Source: Phenylobacterium aquaticum (GTDB taxonomy: Bacteria > Pseudomonadota > Alphaproteobacteria > Caulobacterales > Caulobacteraceae). From it: 62,706 bases of DNA. Shown in pieces: positions 17,640 to 25,383 of this stretch. How positions within the stretch are numbered: position 1 is the stretch's first letter; every line of letters begins with the position of its first letter. The notes below the pieces were generated by a model that saw only the letters and a list, made by a program, of their open reading frames with translations, had not been told where the DNA came from and searched no databases. A program made the position numbers and the translations under genes. The stretch is from NCBI GenBank assembly GCA_947378305.1, contig CANCJJ010000014.1, forward strand, positions 1-62,706, written 5' to 3'.

Positions 17640-18476
17640 TTAGGTCGAGGTCGATGCCGCCTGAGTGCGTGCAGGCGTTGAGGCCCGTGCATCCGCCATG
17701 ACACGAAGCATTTCCGTAGAGAACATGGACCCGCCCAGACGCGTCGCCGTTGTCGATGATGCCCGACTGTCTCCCCCGCCCAGAAGCATGCTGATCAAGG
17801 CTTCCTGCTCACTGCGAACGGAATTGCTGCGCGCCGAGACGTATTGAATGAAACCCTCGCTTGAAGGTTTCGCTGCCGGAGCAATCCCGCCCCCCAGAGC
17901 CGAATAGAGTTCACTCACCGTCAGAGGGCGACCATCACGGTAAAACACCGAAGGGTTAGACTTCGCCGCATCCGGAAAGAGAACAGCCGCCGCGGTATTG
18001 GGCTGGCTCTGGGCAGCTTGTATCAGAGCCGCCGAGCCCTTGAGACCCAGAAAATGGGCGGCATATAGATCTGCGTAGGACGGGTCACGCCCGGTTCGCC
18101 CCTTCAGATAGGCCGCATTGTCTGCAGCCATTTCTCCGGCCATCAGGGAAGAGGCGCGGGCATCCAGCCTCAAATCCATTATCGACTGGTGGGAGTCGGC
18201 ATTGGCGATTTGAAAACGACCATTGGACCCCCGCGAAATCTGGTCCGCCGCCCGGGCATAGCCGTGCTGGGCTCCATACTGCTTCAGGGACGATAGCCAG
18301 GTCTGCTCGGTAAACTGGAAGAGACCCGCCGCAGACGAGGTCTTTGCCCTGGCCGCCGGGTTGAAACTGCTTTCACGCTGGGCGGTTTTCCGCAGGAATC
18401 CGAGATCAACCCCCGTAGCTTCGGAGGCGCGCTGCAAGGCGCTGTCGACGTATCCCCTGATCCCTTGAACGTTCAC
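17640..18476 (-). CDS. Lytic transglycosylase (SLT domain)
   Basis: A 278-aa peptidoglycan-cleaving enzyme. The N-terminal half is an SLT domain: the catalytic Glu is in RESSFNPAARA (near residue 35), followed by SSAAGLFQFTEQTWL and YADLYAAHFLG. The C-terminal part is low-complexity, Ala/Ser/Thr-rich. No classical signal peptide is visible, which recalls transglycosylases delivered by a flagellar or other dedicated route, but no flagellar gene is in view. The GTG at 18476 has no clear Shine-Dalgarno. A CtrA-like box within an inverted repeat lies only 25-39 bp upstream, so the mRNA may be leaderless. The ATG on the neighbouring bases (18480) is out of frame. Confidence 0.85.
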   Translation of the reverse strand: MNVQGIRGYVDSALQRASEATGVDLGFLRKTAQRESSFNPAARAKTSSAAGLFQFTEQTWLSSLKQYGAQHGYARAADQISRGSNGRFQIANADSHQSIMDLRLDARASSLMAGEMAADNAAYLKGRTGRDPSYADLYAAHFLGLKGSAALIQAAQSQPNTAAAVLFPDAAKSNPSVFYRDGRPLTVSELYSALGGGIAPAAKPSSEGFIQYVSARSNSVRSEQEALISMLLGGGDSRASSTTATRLGGSMFSTEMLRVMADARASTPARTQAASTST

Positions 18477-18493
18477 GCATGGACCATGACTGA

Positions 18494-18522
18494 ATTATGG
18501 TTAACACGCTACTAACCATAAT
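18494..18522 (-). promoter_or_regulatory. 10-bp inverted repeat containing a CtrA-like box, upstream of the lytic transglycosylase
   Basis: ATTATGGTTA (18494-18503), 9-base spacer, TAACCATAAT (18513-18522): a perfect 10-bp palindrome. Within it, TTAA (18501-18504), seven bases, CTAA (18512-18515) matches the CtrA consensus TTAA-N7-TTAA with one mismatch. The box is centred about 32 bp before the GTG start of the transglycosylase. It also lies about 30 bp beyond the stop of the acyl-CoA dehydrogenase. No T-run follows either arm, so a terminator is unlikely. Confidence 0.55.
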
Positions 18523-18548
18523 TTAGCGCACGATCAATCTGTCCCGAT

Positions 18549-19721
18549 CTAATAGGACTTGGGCAAGCCCAACACGCGCTCGGCGATGTAATTGCAGATC
18601 ATTTCCCGGCTGATGGGCGCGATCCGCGCGATCATGGATTCCCGGAAATACCGCTCGACATGGTAGTCCTTGGCGTACCCCATCCCGCCATGGGTGAGAA
18701 TGGCCGTCTCACAGGCCTGAAAACCGGCCTCCCCCCCGAGATATTTGGCCGCATTGGCCTCCGCTCCGCAGTCTTCACCCGCGTCGAAAAGGGCGGCGGC
18801 CCGGAAGGTCATGAGGTGGGCCGCTTCCAAAGCCATCCAGGACTTCGCCAGGGGGTGGGCCAAGCCCTGGTTCTGGCCAATCGGGCGTCCGAAAACGATC
18901 CGCTCCTTGGCATATTGTGTGGCCCGGCCCAGGGCCGCCCGGCCCAGACCTATGGCCTCGGCCCCGATCAGAACCCGCTCCGGGTTGAGGCCCGCCAGGA
19001 GATAGTGAAATCCCTTGCCTTCTTCGCCCACGAGATCATCTCCCGAGACCTCCAGACCATCGATAAAGACACTGTTGGATTCAACAGCCTTTCGACCCAT
19101 TTTCGGGATGACAGTAGCTGTAATCCTGCGCCGGTCAAAATCGGTGTAGAACAGGCTTAACCCTTCGGTGGGCTTGCGAACCTGATCCCGGGGGGTGGTG
19201 CGCGCAATGATCAGAATCTTGTTCGCTCGCTGAGCCATGGTCGTCCAGACCTTTCGGCCATTGATGACCCAGCCATCACCCTGCCGGACTGCCTGGGTGG
19301 TCAGACTTGCGGTATCCAGACCGGAGTCCGGCTCCGTCACGGCAAAACACATCTTGTCTTCCCCCGAGATCAGCCGGGGAATGCTGCGGGCCTTCTGGGC
19401 ATCCGTGCCAAATTTCACAATGGGCATGGGGCCAAAAATGTTCAGATGCATGGCGCTGGCACCCGTGAACCCCGCACCGGACTCAGCGACCGCCTGCATC
19501 ATGAGTGCGGCCTCGGTTAGCCCAAGCCCCGACCCCCCGACCTCAACCGGCATGGCGGTTCCAAACCAGCCACCTTCGGCCATGGCGGCCACAAAGGCCT
19601 CTGGGAAGGCCCCGGACTCATCCGTCTGTCGCCAGTAATCCGCATCAAACCGGCCACACAATCGGGCTACGCTGTCGCGCAAGGCCAGCTGTTCAGGGGT
19701 AAAACCGAAGCCGATCATCAT
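18549..19721 (-). CDS. Acyl-CoA dehydrogenase
   Basis: A 390-aa FAD enzyme that introduces an alpha-beta double bond in an acyl-CoA. Family signatures are CFAVTEPDSGLDTASL (near residue 125, flavin region), GWVINGRKVWTTMA, FGRPIGQNQGLAHPLA and the C-terminal ILTHGGMGYAKDYHVERYFRE. The chain-length preference cannot be read off. Its ATG overlaps the stop of the ThiO-like oxidase by 4 bp (ATGA), so the two are likely co-translated. No thiolase or CoA ligase is adjacent; the lytic transglycosylase downstream is separated by the inverted-repeat region. Confidence 0.92.
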   Translation of the reverse strand: MMIGFGFTPEQLALRDSVARLCGRFDADYWRQTDESGAFPEAFVAAMAEGGWFGTAMPVEVGGSGLGLTEAALMMQAVAESGAGFTGASAMHLNIFGPMPIVKFGTDAQKARSIPRLISGEDKMCFAVTEPDSGLDTASLTTQAVRQGDGWVINGRKVWTTMAQRANKILIIARTTPRDQVRKPTEGLSLFYTDFDRRRITATVIPKMGRKAVESNSVFIDGLEVSGDDLVGEEGKGFHYLLAGLNPERVLIGAEAIGLGRAALGRATQYAKERIVFGRPIGQNQGLAHPLAKSWMALEAAHLMTFRAAALFDAGEDCGAEANAAKYLGGEAGFQACETAILTHGGMGYAKDYHVERYFRESMIARIAPISREMICNYIAERVLGLPKSY

Positions 19722-20761
19722 GACCTCTCTAGGTTGGCCTCAAAGCGGGCCGGGTGCAGTCTTGCTGCCAATGGACCGGGCTCACGGCCCATGACGTAAT
19801 CCCTAATCGTTTCCGCGAGAAGCGGGGCGAGAAGCCATCCGTTCCGCCGGGCCCCTACCGCGAGCAGGACGCGCCCATCCCCCACCGGGCCCACGAGGGG
19901 CAGTCCATCAGGAGTCGCGCCCCGCACAGCGACGCGAACCTTTGAGGTCACCCCGCGAAGGTCCGGAAACATAAGCCCGGCAGCTTGGCGAAGCCCGGTC
20001 AGGGCGGTCTCATCAACGAGGAAATCCCCTCGCCCGACCTCCATTGTGGCCCCGACAATCAGCCCAGCTGCAGACTTCAGACCGTAGGCACCCTCCCCCC
20101 GCAGCACCATGTCCGGCCCGGGAAGGCCCGGGAAATTGAGAATTTGCCCCTTGATCGGCGACATCACCTTGAGCTCAGGGGCCAGGCTGAAAAAGTCTTG
20201 CGAGGCTCCCGTCGCGACCACCAGATAGTCTGCTGTGTCCCGGCCCTGAATGGACTGCCGCACGAAGGTTACGCCTGCAGCACAGGCCTTCTCAATCAAG
20301 GCTTCCATCACTCGCGAAGGGTCAATGCGCCAATCCTCCCGGGTCAGGATCGCGGAGGTGAAGTTGGGCCCCAGACCTGGTGCCACGACCTCAAGGCCGG
20401 ATCGGGGGAGCCGCATGGCCGGAAGCCCCATGGCCCGAATCTTCGTCTCGACCTCCGCCAGATAGGCTGCACTTCCGACCGCAAGGGCCCCGGCGCGATC
20501 AATCTGAATACCCAGGCGCGGCTCCAGCCTCGCCCAAAGATTTCTGGCCCGCAGGAAGAGATCGAAATCTTGCTCAGTCTGCTTATCTAAAATGGACTCG
20601 AAAACCGGTGCCAACATACCGGCGGCCACTCCTGAAGCCGAGCTTTCAGGCGCTCCGGGGTCGAATACGGTGACCCGACAGCCTTCATCCGCCAGGGCAA
20701 GAGCGATGGCAAGTCCAATGGCCCCGCTTCCGGCGATCGTTATGTCTGGTCGGCGTGTCAT
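19718..20761 (-). CDS. FAD-dependent glycine oxidase/ThiO-like oxidoreductase
   Basis: A 347-aa flavoprotein of the D-amino-acid oxidase/glycine oxidase fold. The N-terminal dinucleotide loop is IAGSGAIGLAIALALADEG, followed by AAGMLAPVFE, as in ThiO. The C-terminal FAD region is VRGATPDGLPLVGPVGDGRVLLAVGARRNG (two adjacent blocks), also ThiO-like. ThiO makes iminoglycine for the thiazole moiety of thiamine, but no other thi gene is nearby, and the gene is coupled to an acyl-CoA dehydrogenase. The substrate is therefore open. ATG 20761 is used rather than the GTG four codons upstream. Confidence 0.8.
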   Translation of the reverse strand: MTRRPDITIAGSGAIGLAIALALADEGCRVTVFDPGAPESSASGVAAGMLAPVFESILDKQTEQDFDLFLRARNLWARLEPRLGIQIDRAGALAVGSAAYLAEVETKIRAMGLPAMRLPRSGLEVVAPGLGPNFTSAILTREDWRIDPSRVMEALIEKACAAGVTFVRQSIQGRDTADYLVVATGASQDFFSLAPELKVMSPIKGQILNFPGLPGPDMVLRGEGAYGLKSAAGLIVGATMEVGRGDFLVDETALTGLRQAAGLMFPDLRGVTSKVRVAVRGATPDGLPLVGPVGDGRVLLAVGARRNGWLLAPLLAETIRDYVMGREPGPLAARLHPARFEANLERS

Positions 20762-20930
20762 AGGCCAAAGCACCCGGATTTGGTCGTGAAATCAAGTCAG
20801 CCGCCCATCGACGGAGCGTGAAGCCGTCAGAAACTCATCCAGAATAAGACATGAGTATGGTAGCCTCGCCCTTGATCCGCTCTGCATACCTGCAAGATGG
20901 CTGTTTCGGCCGTGCCGAAGGATAATTCTG

Positions 20931-21113
20931 ATGAACGATACGCCTGACAAACCGAGCGAGCCTGCAAATGAGACACCGATCCAACGTGCCTTGCGCTTGA
21001 AACAGGCCATTATCGACGCACGCCCCCGCCCACCTCGGGGCGGGAAGTTCCAGCGCGAGCGCGCCGCCGCCGCACAGTCTTCTTTCCGATCCAAGCCCTG
21101 GATGTCTCGCTAG
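20931..21113 (+). CDS. Small basic conserved protein of unknown function
   Basis: Sixty residues: an acidic, proline-rich start (MNDTPDKPSEPANETPIQ), a short helix RALRLKQAIIDA, then a basic Pro/Gly/Arg segment (RPRPPRGGKFQRERAAAA) and the end SKPWMSR. The pattern of an RALRLK-type helix followed by a PxPPxGGK loop and a terminal KPWM resembles small hypothetical proteins I recall from other alphaproteobacteria. ATG 20931 has AAGGA eight bases upstream. The basic half could bind nucleic acid, but this is only a guess. It lies 115 bp before ruvX on the same strand. Confidence 0.7.
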   Translation: MNDTPDKPSEPANETPIQRALRLKQAIIDARPRPPRGGKFQRERAAAAQSSFRSKPWMSR

Positions 21114-21228
21114 AGGGCGTTAAGGCTGACCTTCCAGAAGAAGAACATCGCTCCCGGCCAAGCTGACAACCTTTCCAAACATCTGAGTTCCCGCATTGCC
21201 AATGAGACTCCAGACGATATGGAGAGAC

Positions 21229-21747
21229 ATGGCCATTGTCGAACTCTCGGAATTTCCCGCCTGCCTGCCTCGTCGCGGGGCGCTGATCGGGCTGGATCTC
21301 GGGGAAAAAACCATTGGCGTCGCCGCCTGTGATGCAAGCTGGTCAGTCGCCAGCCCTGTGGAACTCATCCGCAAGACCCGCTTCACCGATGAAGCCCTTA
21401 GACTGTTTCAGATCATGGATGCCCGAAAGGTCATGGGCATGGTCGTCGGACTTCCCGTCAACATGGACGGAACCGAGGGCAAACGCTGCCAATCCAATCG
21501 CGCATTTGCCCGAAACCTGCTGCGATTGAACCCCGACCTCATCATTGCCTTCTGGGATGAACGCATGTCGAGCATGGCCATAAATCGCATGCTGATTGAC
21601 GAGTTTGATACCACCCGGGCAAGGCGGGCTGACCTGGTCGACAAGATGGCAGCGGCCTGGATTCTTCAGGGGGCCATCGACCGGCTGAGGGGCATTGCAG
21701 AGTCACCCTTGGCGAAACCCGGAAATCCACCTATTACGCCGCTTTAA
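21229..21747 (+). CDS. ruvX: Holliday junction resolvase-like protein RuvX/YqgF
   Basis: A 172-aa RNase H-fold protein of the YqgF family, implicated in recombination and in 16S rRNA 5' processing. The first acidic motif is [14 protein letters not shown], the middle motif [15 protein letters not shown], the third [12 protein letters not shown] and the last Asp lies in [15 protein letters not shown]. Start ATG 21229 follows GGAGAGAC; an upstream in-frame codon (21196) would add residues without family similarity. The stop TAA overlaps the ATG of pyrB (TAATG), which places ruvX at the head of the pyrimidine operon. Confidence 0.92.
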   Translation: MAIVELSEFPACLPRRGALIGLDLGEKTIGVAACDASWSVASPVELIRKTRFTDEALRLFQIMDARKVMGMVVGLPVNMDGTEGKRCQSNRAFARNLLRLNPDLIIAFWDERMSSMAINRMLIDEFDTTRARRADLVDKMAAAWILQGAIDRLRGIAESPLAKPGNPPITPL

Positions 21748-22724
21748 TGACAAACGCGCCCCTTGGTCTGAACGACGTCCTGGACAGGACCTTCCCGTTC
21801 CCGCGGCGACATTTCCTGTCCGTGCTTGACCTCAATCCTGTGGACGTCGCGGGCCTGCTGGACCTGGCCGACGGCTTTGTCGCCCTCAATCGTCAAACCG
21901 CCAAGAAACTCGACCTGCTCAAGGGTCGGACCTTGATGAACCTTTTCTTTGAAAACTCGACCCGGACCCAGAGCTCTTTCGAGCTGGCGGGCAAGCGGCT
22001 CGGGGCCGATACCGTCAATATGAGCCCACGCGCCTCTTCGATCTCCAAGGGCGAAACCCTTATCGACACAGCGGTGACGCTGAATGCCATGCAGCCGGAC
22101 ATACTGATTGTCCGTCACGCCTCGTCAGGAGCCGCGTCCCTGCTGGCCCAGAAGGTGACCTGCTCGGTGATCAATGCCGGGGACGGCCAGCACGAACATC
22201 CAACCCAGGCCTTGCTGGATGCCCTGTCCATGCGCCGGGCCTTTGGACGGATTGCCGGCCTGCGGATCGCGATTTGCGGCGATGTGCTCCATTCCCGAGT
22301 GGCGCGGTCCAATGTCGGCCTCCTGCAAATGATGGGGGCGGAAGTGCGCCTGGTGGGCCCGCCAACCCTCATGCCCGCCCAGGCTGAGCGCTGGGGCGTT
22401 CCGATCTTCCATGACCTGCGCGATGGCATTTCCGGCTGCGATGTTGTGATGATGCTGCGCTTGCAGCTAGAGCGCATGGACGGGGTCATGGCCCCCTCAC
22501 AGCGGGAATATTTCCGGTTCTGGGGACTGGATCGGGAAAAACTGGCCTATGCCGCGCCCCATGTCCGGGTCATGCATCCCGGCCCCATGAACCGGGGCGT
22601 TGAGATTGATTCCGATGTGGCCGACGATCCCGTTGTATCCCTGATTCAGGACCAGGTCGAAATGGGTGTAGCAGCGCGGATGGCCGTCCTTGCCGCCCTA
22701 GCCAACCGTCTGGAGTTGAGCTGA
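21747..22724 (+). CDS. pyrB: Aspartate carbamoyltransferase catalytic subunit
   Basis: Condenses carbamoyl phosphate and aspartate, the first committed step of pyrimidine synthesis. The 325-aa protein has the carbamoyl-phosphate motif [15 protein letters not shown] (near residue 68), [16 protein letters not shown] near residue 145, and [14 protein letters not shown] near the C-terminus. ATG 21747 overlaps the ruvX stop, and its own stop TGA overlaps the next ATG (TGATG). In many bacteria the catalytic chain needs a dihydroorotase-like partner for assembly, and such a gene lies one gene downstream here. Confidence 0.97.
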   Translation: MTNAPLGLNDVLDRTFPFPRRHFLSVLDLNPVDVAGLLDLADGFVALNRQTAKKLDLLKGRTLMNLFFENSTRTQSSFELAGKRLGADTVNMSPRASSISKGETLIDTAVTLNAMQPDILIVRHASSGAASLLAQKVTCSVINAGDGQHEHPTQALLDALSMRRAFGRIAGLRIAICGDVLHSRVARSNVGLLQMMGAEVRLVGPPTLMPAQAERWGVPIFHDLRDGISGCDVVMMLRLQLERMDGVMAPSQREYFRFWGLDREKLAYAAPHVRVMHPGPMNRGVEIDSDVADDPVVSLIQDQVEMGVAARMAVLAALANRLELS

Positions 22725-23305
22725 TGCAAAGCGTTTGCATCTTTTGCGGCTCCAGCCCGGGCAAGGGTGACACTTACCGTGCTGTCGCCACCCTGACAGG
22801 AAAACTCATCGCCCAGGCCGGCATGACGGTGATCTACGGAGGGTCCAAGGTTGGGCTAATGGGTGTGGTTGCTGACGCTGCCCTGGCTGAAGGGGGCGAA
22901 GTGATTGGTGTCCTGCCGGAAGCCCTGAGCCGCAAGGAACTCGCCCATACGGGCCTCACACGTCTTGAAGTTGTCGGTTCCATGCATGAACGCAAGGCGC
23001 GCATGGCGGAACTCGCCGATGGCTTTATGGCCCTGCCCGGCGGCGCAGGAACGCTTGATGAAATTTTTGAGATCTGGACCTGGGGACAGCTTGGATTTCA
23101 CGGAAAGCCAGCGGGATTTCTCAATGTTTCTGGCTATTTCGACCACCTGAAGCGGTTTCTGGACCACACGGTGGCGGAGGCCTTTATCAAGCCGATCCAC
23201 CAGGACATGCTGCTATTCCACACGGAACCTCAAGGCTTGCTCGACGCCATGGCCGGCTATGCTGCGCCCAAGACGGACAAGTGGCTCGAACGTTTTGAAC
23301 TCTAG
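22724..23305 (+). CDS. LOG family protein (TIGR00730; cytokinin riboside 5'-monophosphate phosphoribohydrolase-like)
   Basis: A 193-aa member of the LOG family. The signature PGGAGTLDEIFEIWTWGQLG is present near residue 105, with the N-terminal SVCIFCGSSPGKGDTY and GGSKVGLMGVVADAAL. Characterised members hydrolyse nucleoside 5'-monophosphates at the N-glycosidic bond to a free base and ribose 5-phosphate. Its ATG overlaps the pyrB stop (TGATG) and it ends 10 bp before the dihydroorotase-like gene, so it is inserted in the pyrB-pyrC unit. A nucleotide-salvage or housekeeping role fits the position. Confidence 0.92.
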   Translation: MQSVCIFCGSSPGKGDTYRAVATLTGKLIAQAGMTVIYGGSKVGLMGVVADAALAEGGEVIGVLPEALSRKELAHTGLTRLEVVGSMHERKARMAELADGFMALPGGAGTLDEIFEIWTWGQLGFHGKPAGFLNVSGYFDHLKRFLDHTVAEAFIKPIHQDMLLFHTEPQGLLDAMAGYAAPKTDKWLERFEL

Positions 23306-23315
23306 GAGCGAGCCT

Positions 23316-24605
23316 GTGACCCGCCCCCTCGCCTTCGTCAACGCCCGCCTGGTCGACCCGCACAGTGGCTGGGATGGTCCTGGTGCCCTTCTGGTCAAGG
23401 ACGGTGTGATTGCAGGTATCGTAAAAGGCGGGGAGCCGGGGGCAATTTCCGACGACTTCGAGGTCATGGATGCCCGAGGGGCCATGCTGGCACCGGGTCT
23501 GGTCGACCTGCGGGTCAAGACCGGCGAACCCGGGGCTGAAACCAAGGAGACCCTGAAGTCTGCGGCCCTGGCGGCAGCGGCGGGCGGGGTCACTTCAATT
23601 GTGGTCCAGCCTGACACCGCGCCGGTGATTGATGAAGCCTCGGTCGTCGACTTCATCCTTCGACGGACCCGCGACATTGAACTCGTTCACGTCTATCCGG
23701 CCGGGGCGGCGACCAAGGGTTGTCTTGGCGAGCGGATGGCCGAAATCGGGCTCATGGCCGAGGCTGGATGCGTCTATGTGACGGATGCCGACAGGCCTAT
23801 CGTCAATTCAAAGGTCCTGAGGCGCGTCCTGGCCTATGCGGCAAGCTTCGGTGTTCTGGTCGCCCACCGGCCCGCAGATCCCTGGCTTGCGGCCGGGGCC
23901 GCGGCAACCGAGGGCGAGTTTGCCGGGCGCATGGGCCTGCCCAGTGTGCCGCCCATTGCCGAGAAAATCATGCTGGACCGGGACCTCGCCCTGGTCGAGC
24001 TCACCGGGGCCCGCCTCCTGGTTGACCAGGTCACCACCGCATGTGCGCTGGAAAGCCTGGAGCGCGGCCGGGCGCGAGGCCTTCCAGTCATGGCGACCAC
24101 CTCGATCAACCACCTGTCCTTCAATGAAATCGACATTGGCGACTATCGGACCTTCGTAAAATTCGACCCACCCGTCAGGGGCGAAGACGACCGCCAGGCA
24201 ACGATTGAAGCCCTGGCCTCGGGCTTGATCGACATCGTCGTATCTGCCCACGCGCCAGCCCCTGCCGAAGACAAGCGCTTGCCATACGATGAAGCTGCGC
24301 CCGGCGCTGTCGGGCTCCAGACACTCTTGCCCGCCTTGCTGGCCTTCTATCACGACGGCCGCATACCGCTGATCAATCTGATGGCAGCTGTGACCAGCCG
24401 TCCGGCGGACCTGATTGGCCTGCCTGCGGGACGTCTGACGGTAGGTGCGCCTGCGGACCTGGTTCTTTGTGACCTCAATGCCCCGCTGGTGGTTGACCTT
24501 GACGCCCTGAAGTCAAAATCCCGCAACTCCCCCTTCGATGGCCGACGCCTGCAGGGCCAGGTTCAAATGACCCTGGTGGACGGCCGGGTCGTCTATCAGG
24601 CCTAG
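23316..24605 (+). CDS. pyrC: Dihydroorotase-like protein, probably catalytically inactive (PyrX type)
   Basis: A 429-aa amidohydrolase-fold protein aligned end to end with dihydroorotase (VNARLVDPHSGWDGPG at the start, NSPFDGRRLQGQVQMTLVDGR at the end). The metal-binding HxH that should follow PGLVDL reads R66-V-K68, the conserved HxS-type region reads LVDQVTTA, and the catalytic DHAPH reads AHAPA. All key zinc ligands and the catalytic Asp are therefore missing. In pseudomonads such a protein (PyrC'/PyrX) holds aspartate carbamoyltransferase together without activity. The GTG at 23316 is preceded by AGGAGCG. A separate active dihydroorotase must exist elsewhere in the genome. Confidence 0.9.
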   Translation: MTRPLAFVNARLVDPHSGWDGPGALLVKDGVIAGIVKGGEPGAISDDFEVMDARGAMLAPGLVDLRVKTGEPGAETKETLKSAALAAAAGGVTSIVVQPDTAPVIDEASVVDFILRRTRDIELVHVYPAGAATKGCLGERMAEIGLMAEAGCVYVTDADRPIVNSKVLRRVLAYAASFGVLVAHRPADPWLAAGAAATEGEFAGRMGLPSVPPIAEKIMLDRDLALVELTGARLLVDQVTTACALESLERGRARGLPVMATTSINHLSFNEIDIGDYRTFVKFDPPVRGEDDRQATIEALASGLIDIVVSAHAPAPAEDKRLPYDEAAPGAVGLQTLLPALLAFYHDGRIPLINLMAAVTSRPADLIGLPAGRLTVGAPADLVLCDLNAPLVVDLDALKSKSRNSPFDGRRLQGQVQMTLVDGRVVYQA

Positions 24606-24729
24606 ATTTTACGAGAAATTATCCAGAACAATTGACGAACATTTACTGATCTGCCCATTGTGCGAACGCGGAAGCCGCTGAAGGCGTCAACCGACCGCAC
24701 AGATCGCGGACCCAAGGGAAGACACGCCA

Positions 24730-25383
24730 ATGCTGAATGAAGCCCTCCTCTGCACCGCCGCTATTTTCGGGGGTTATCTTGTTGGCAGCATCCCCTTTGG
24801 CGTGCTGGTCATGCGATTTGCCGGTGCAGGAGATCCCCGCGCCATTGGCTCCGGCAATATCGGCGCGACCAATGTTCTGCGCTCAGGTCGCCGGGACCTG
24901 GCAGCCCTGACCCTGATCGGTGATGGCGGCAAAGGGGCCTTCGCGGTTCTCATCGCCTGGCTACTCACCCAGCATGCCCCTGCGACCAGCCGCCATCTGG
25001 TCATAGCCCTGGCGGCGGGATCGTCGTTTCTGGGTCATTTGTTTCCGGTCTGGCTGGGCTTCAAGGGCGGAAAGGGTGTGGCCACCTTCTTTGGAACCCT
25101 ACTTGCGGCGGCATGGCCGGTGGGTCTGGTGTCTGGCGCAACCTGGTTGGTAATGGCCGCCGTCTTCCGGCTCTCATCGCTTGCCGCCCTGACGGCGGCC
25201 GCCCTGGCACCCGCCTTTGCCCTGTTTGTTTTCGACGCGCCCTATCCGATCGTCGTCCTGGCCGTCTTCATGGCCATCCTGATCTTTGTTCGCCATCAGG
25301 AAAACATCAGCCGCCTAATGCGCGGGGAAGAACCCCGGATCGGCAAACCCAAGACAAAACCTGAAGGCACCGGCGAACCTTGA
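24730..25383 (+). CDS. plsY: Acyl-phosphate:glycerol-3-phosphate acyltransferase PlsY
   Basis: Inner-membrane enzyme that transfers an acyl chain from acyl phosphate to glycerol 3-phosphate, opening phospholipid synthesis. The 217-aa protein has five or so membrane segments and the three PlsY motifs: GSIPFGVL, GSGNIGATNVLRSGRRD (near residue 41) and GFKGGKGVATFFG (near residue 113). The stop codon overlaps the TTG start of dprA. The upstream 124-bp gap contains TTGACG at 24632-24637 but no convincing -10 element. Confidence 0.95.
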   Translation: MLNEALLCTAAIFGGYLVGSIPFGVLVMRFAGAGDPRAIGSGNIGATNVLRSGRRDLAALTLIGDGGKGAFAVLIAWLLTQHAPATSRHLVIALAAGSSFLGHLFPVWLGFKGGKGVATFFGTLLAAAWPVGLVSGATWLVMAAVFRLSSLAALTAAALAPAFALFVFDAPYPIVVLAVFMAILIFVRHQENISRLMRGEEPRIGKPKTKPEGTGEP

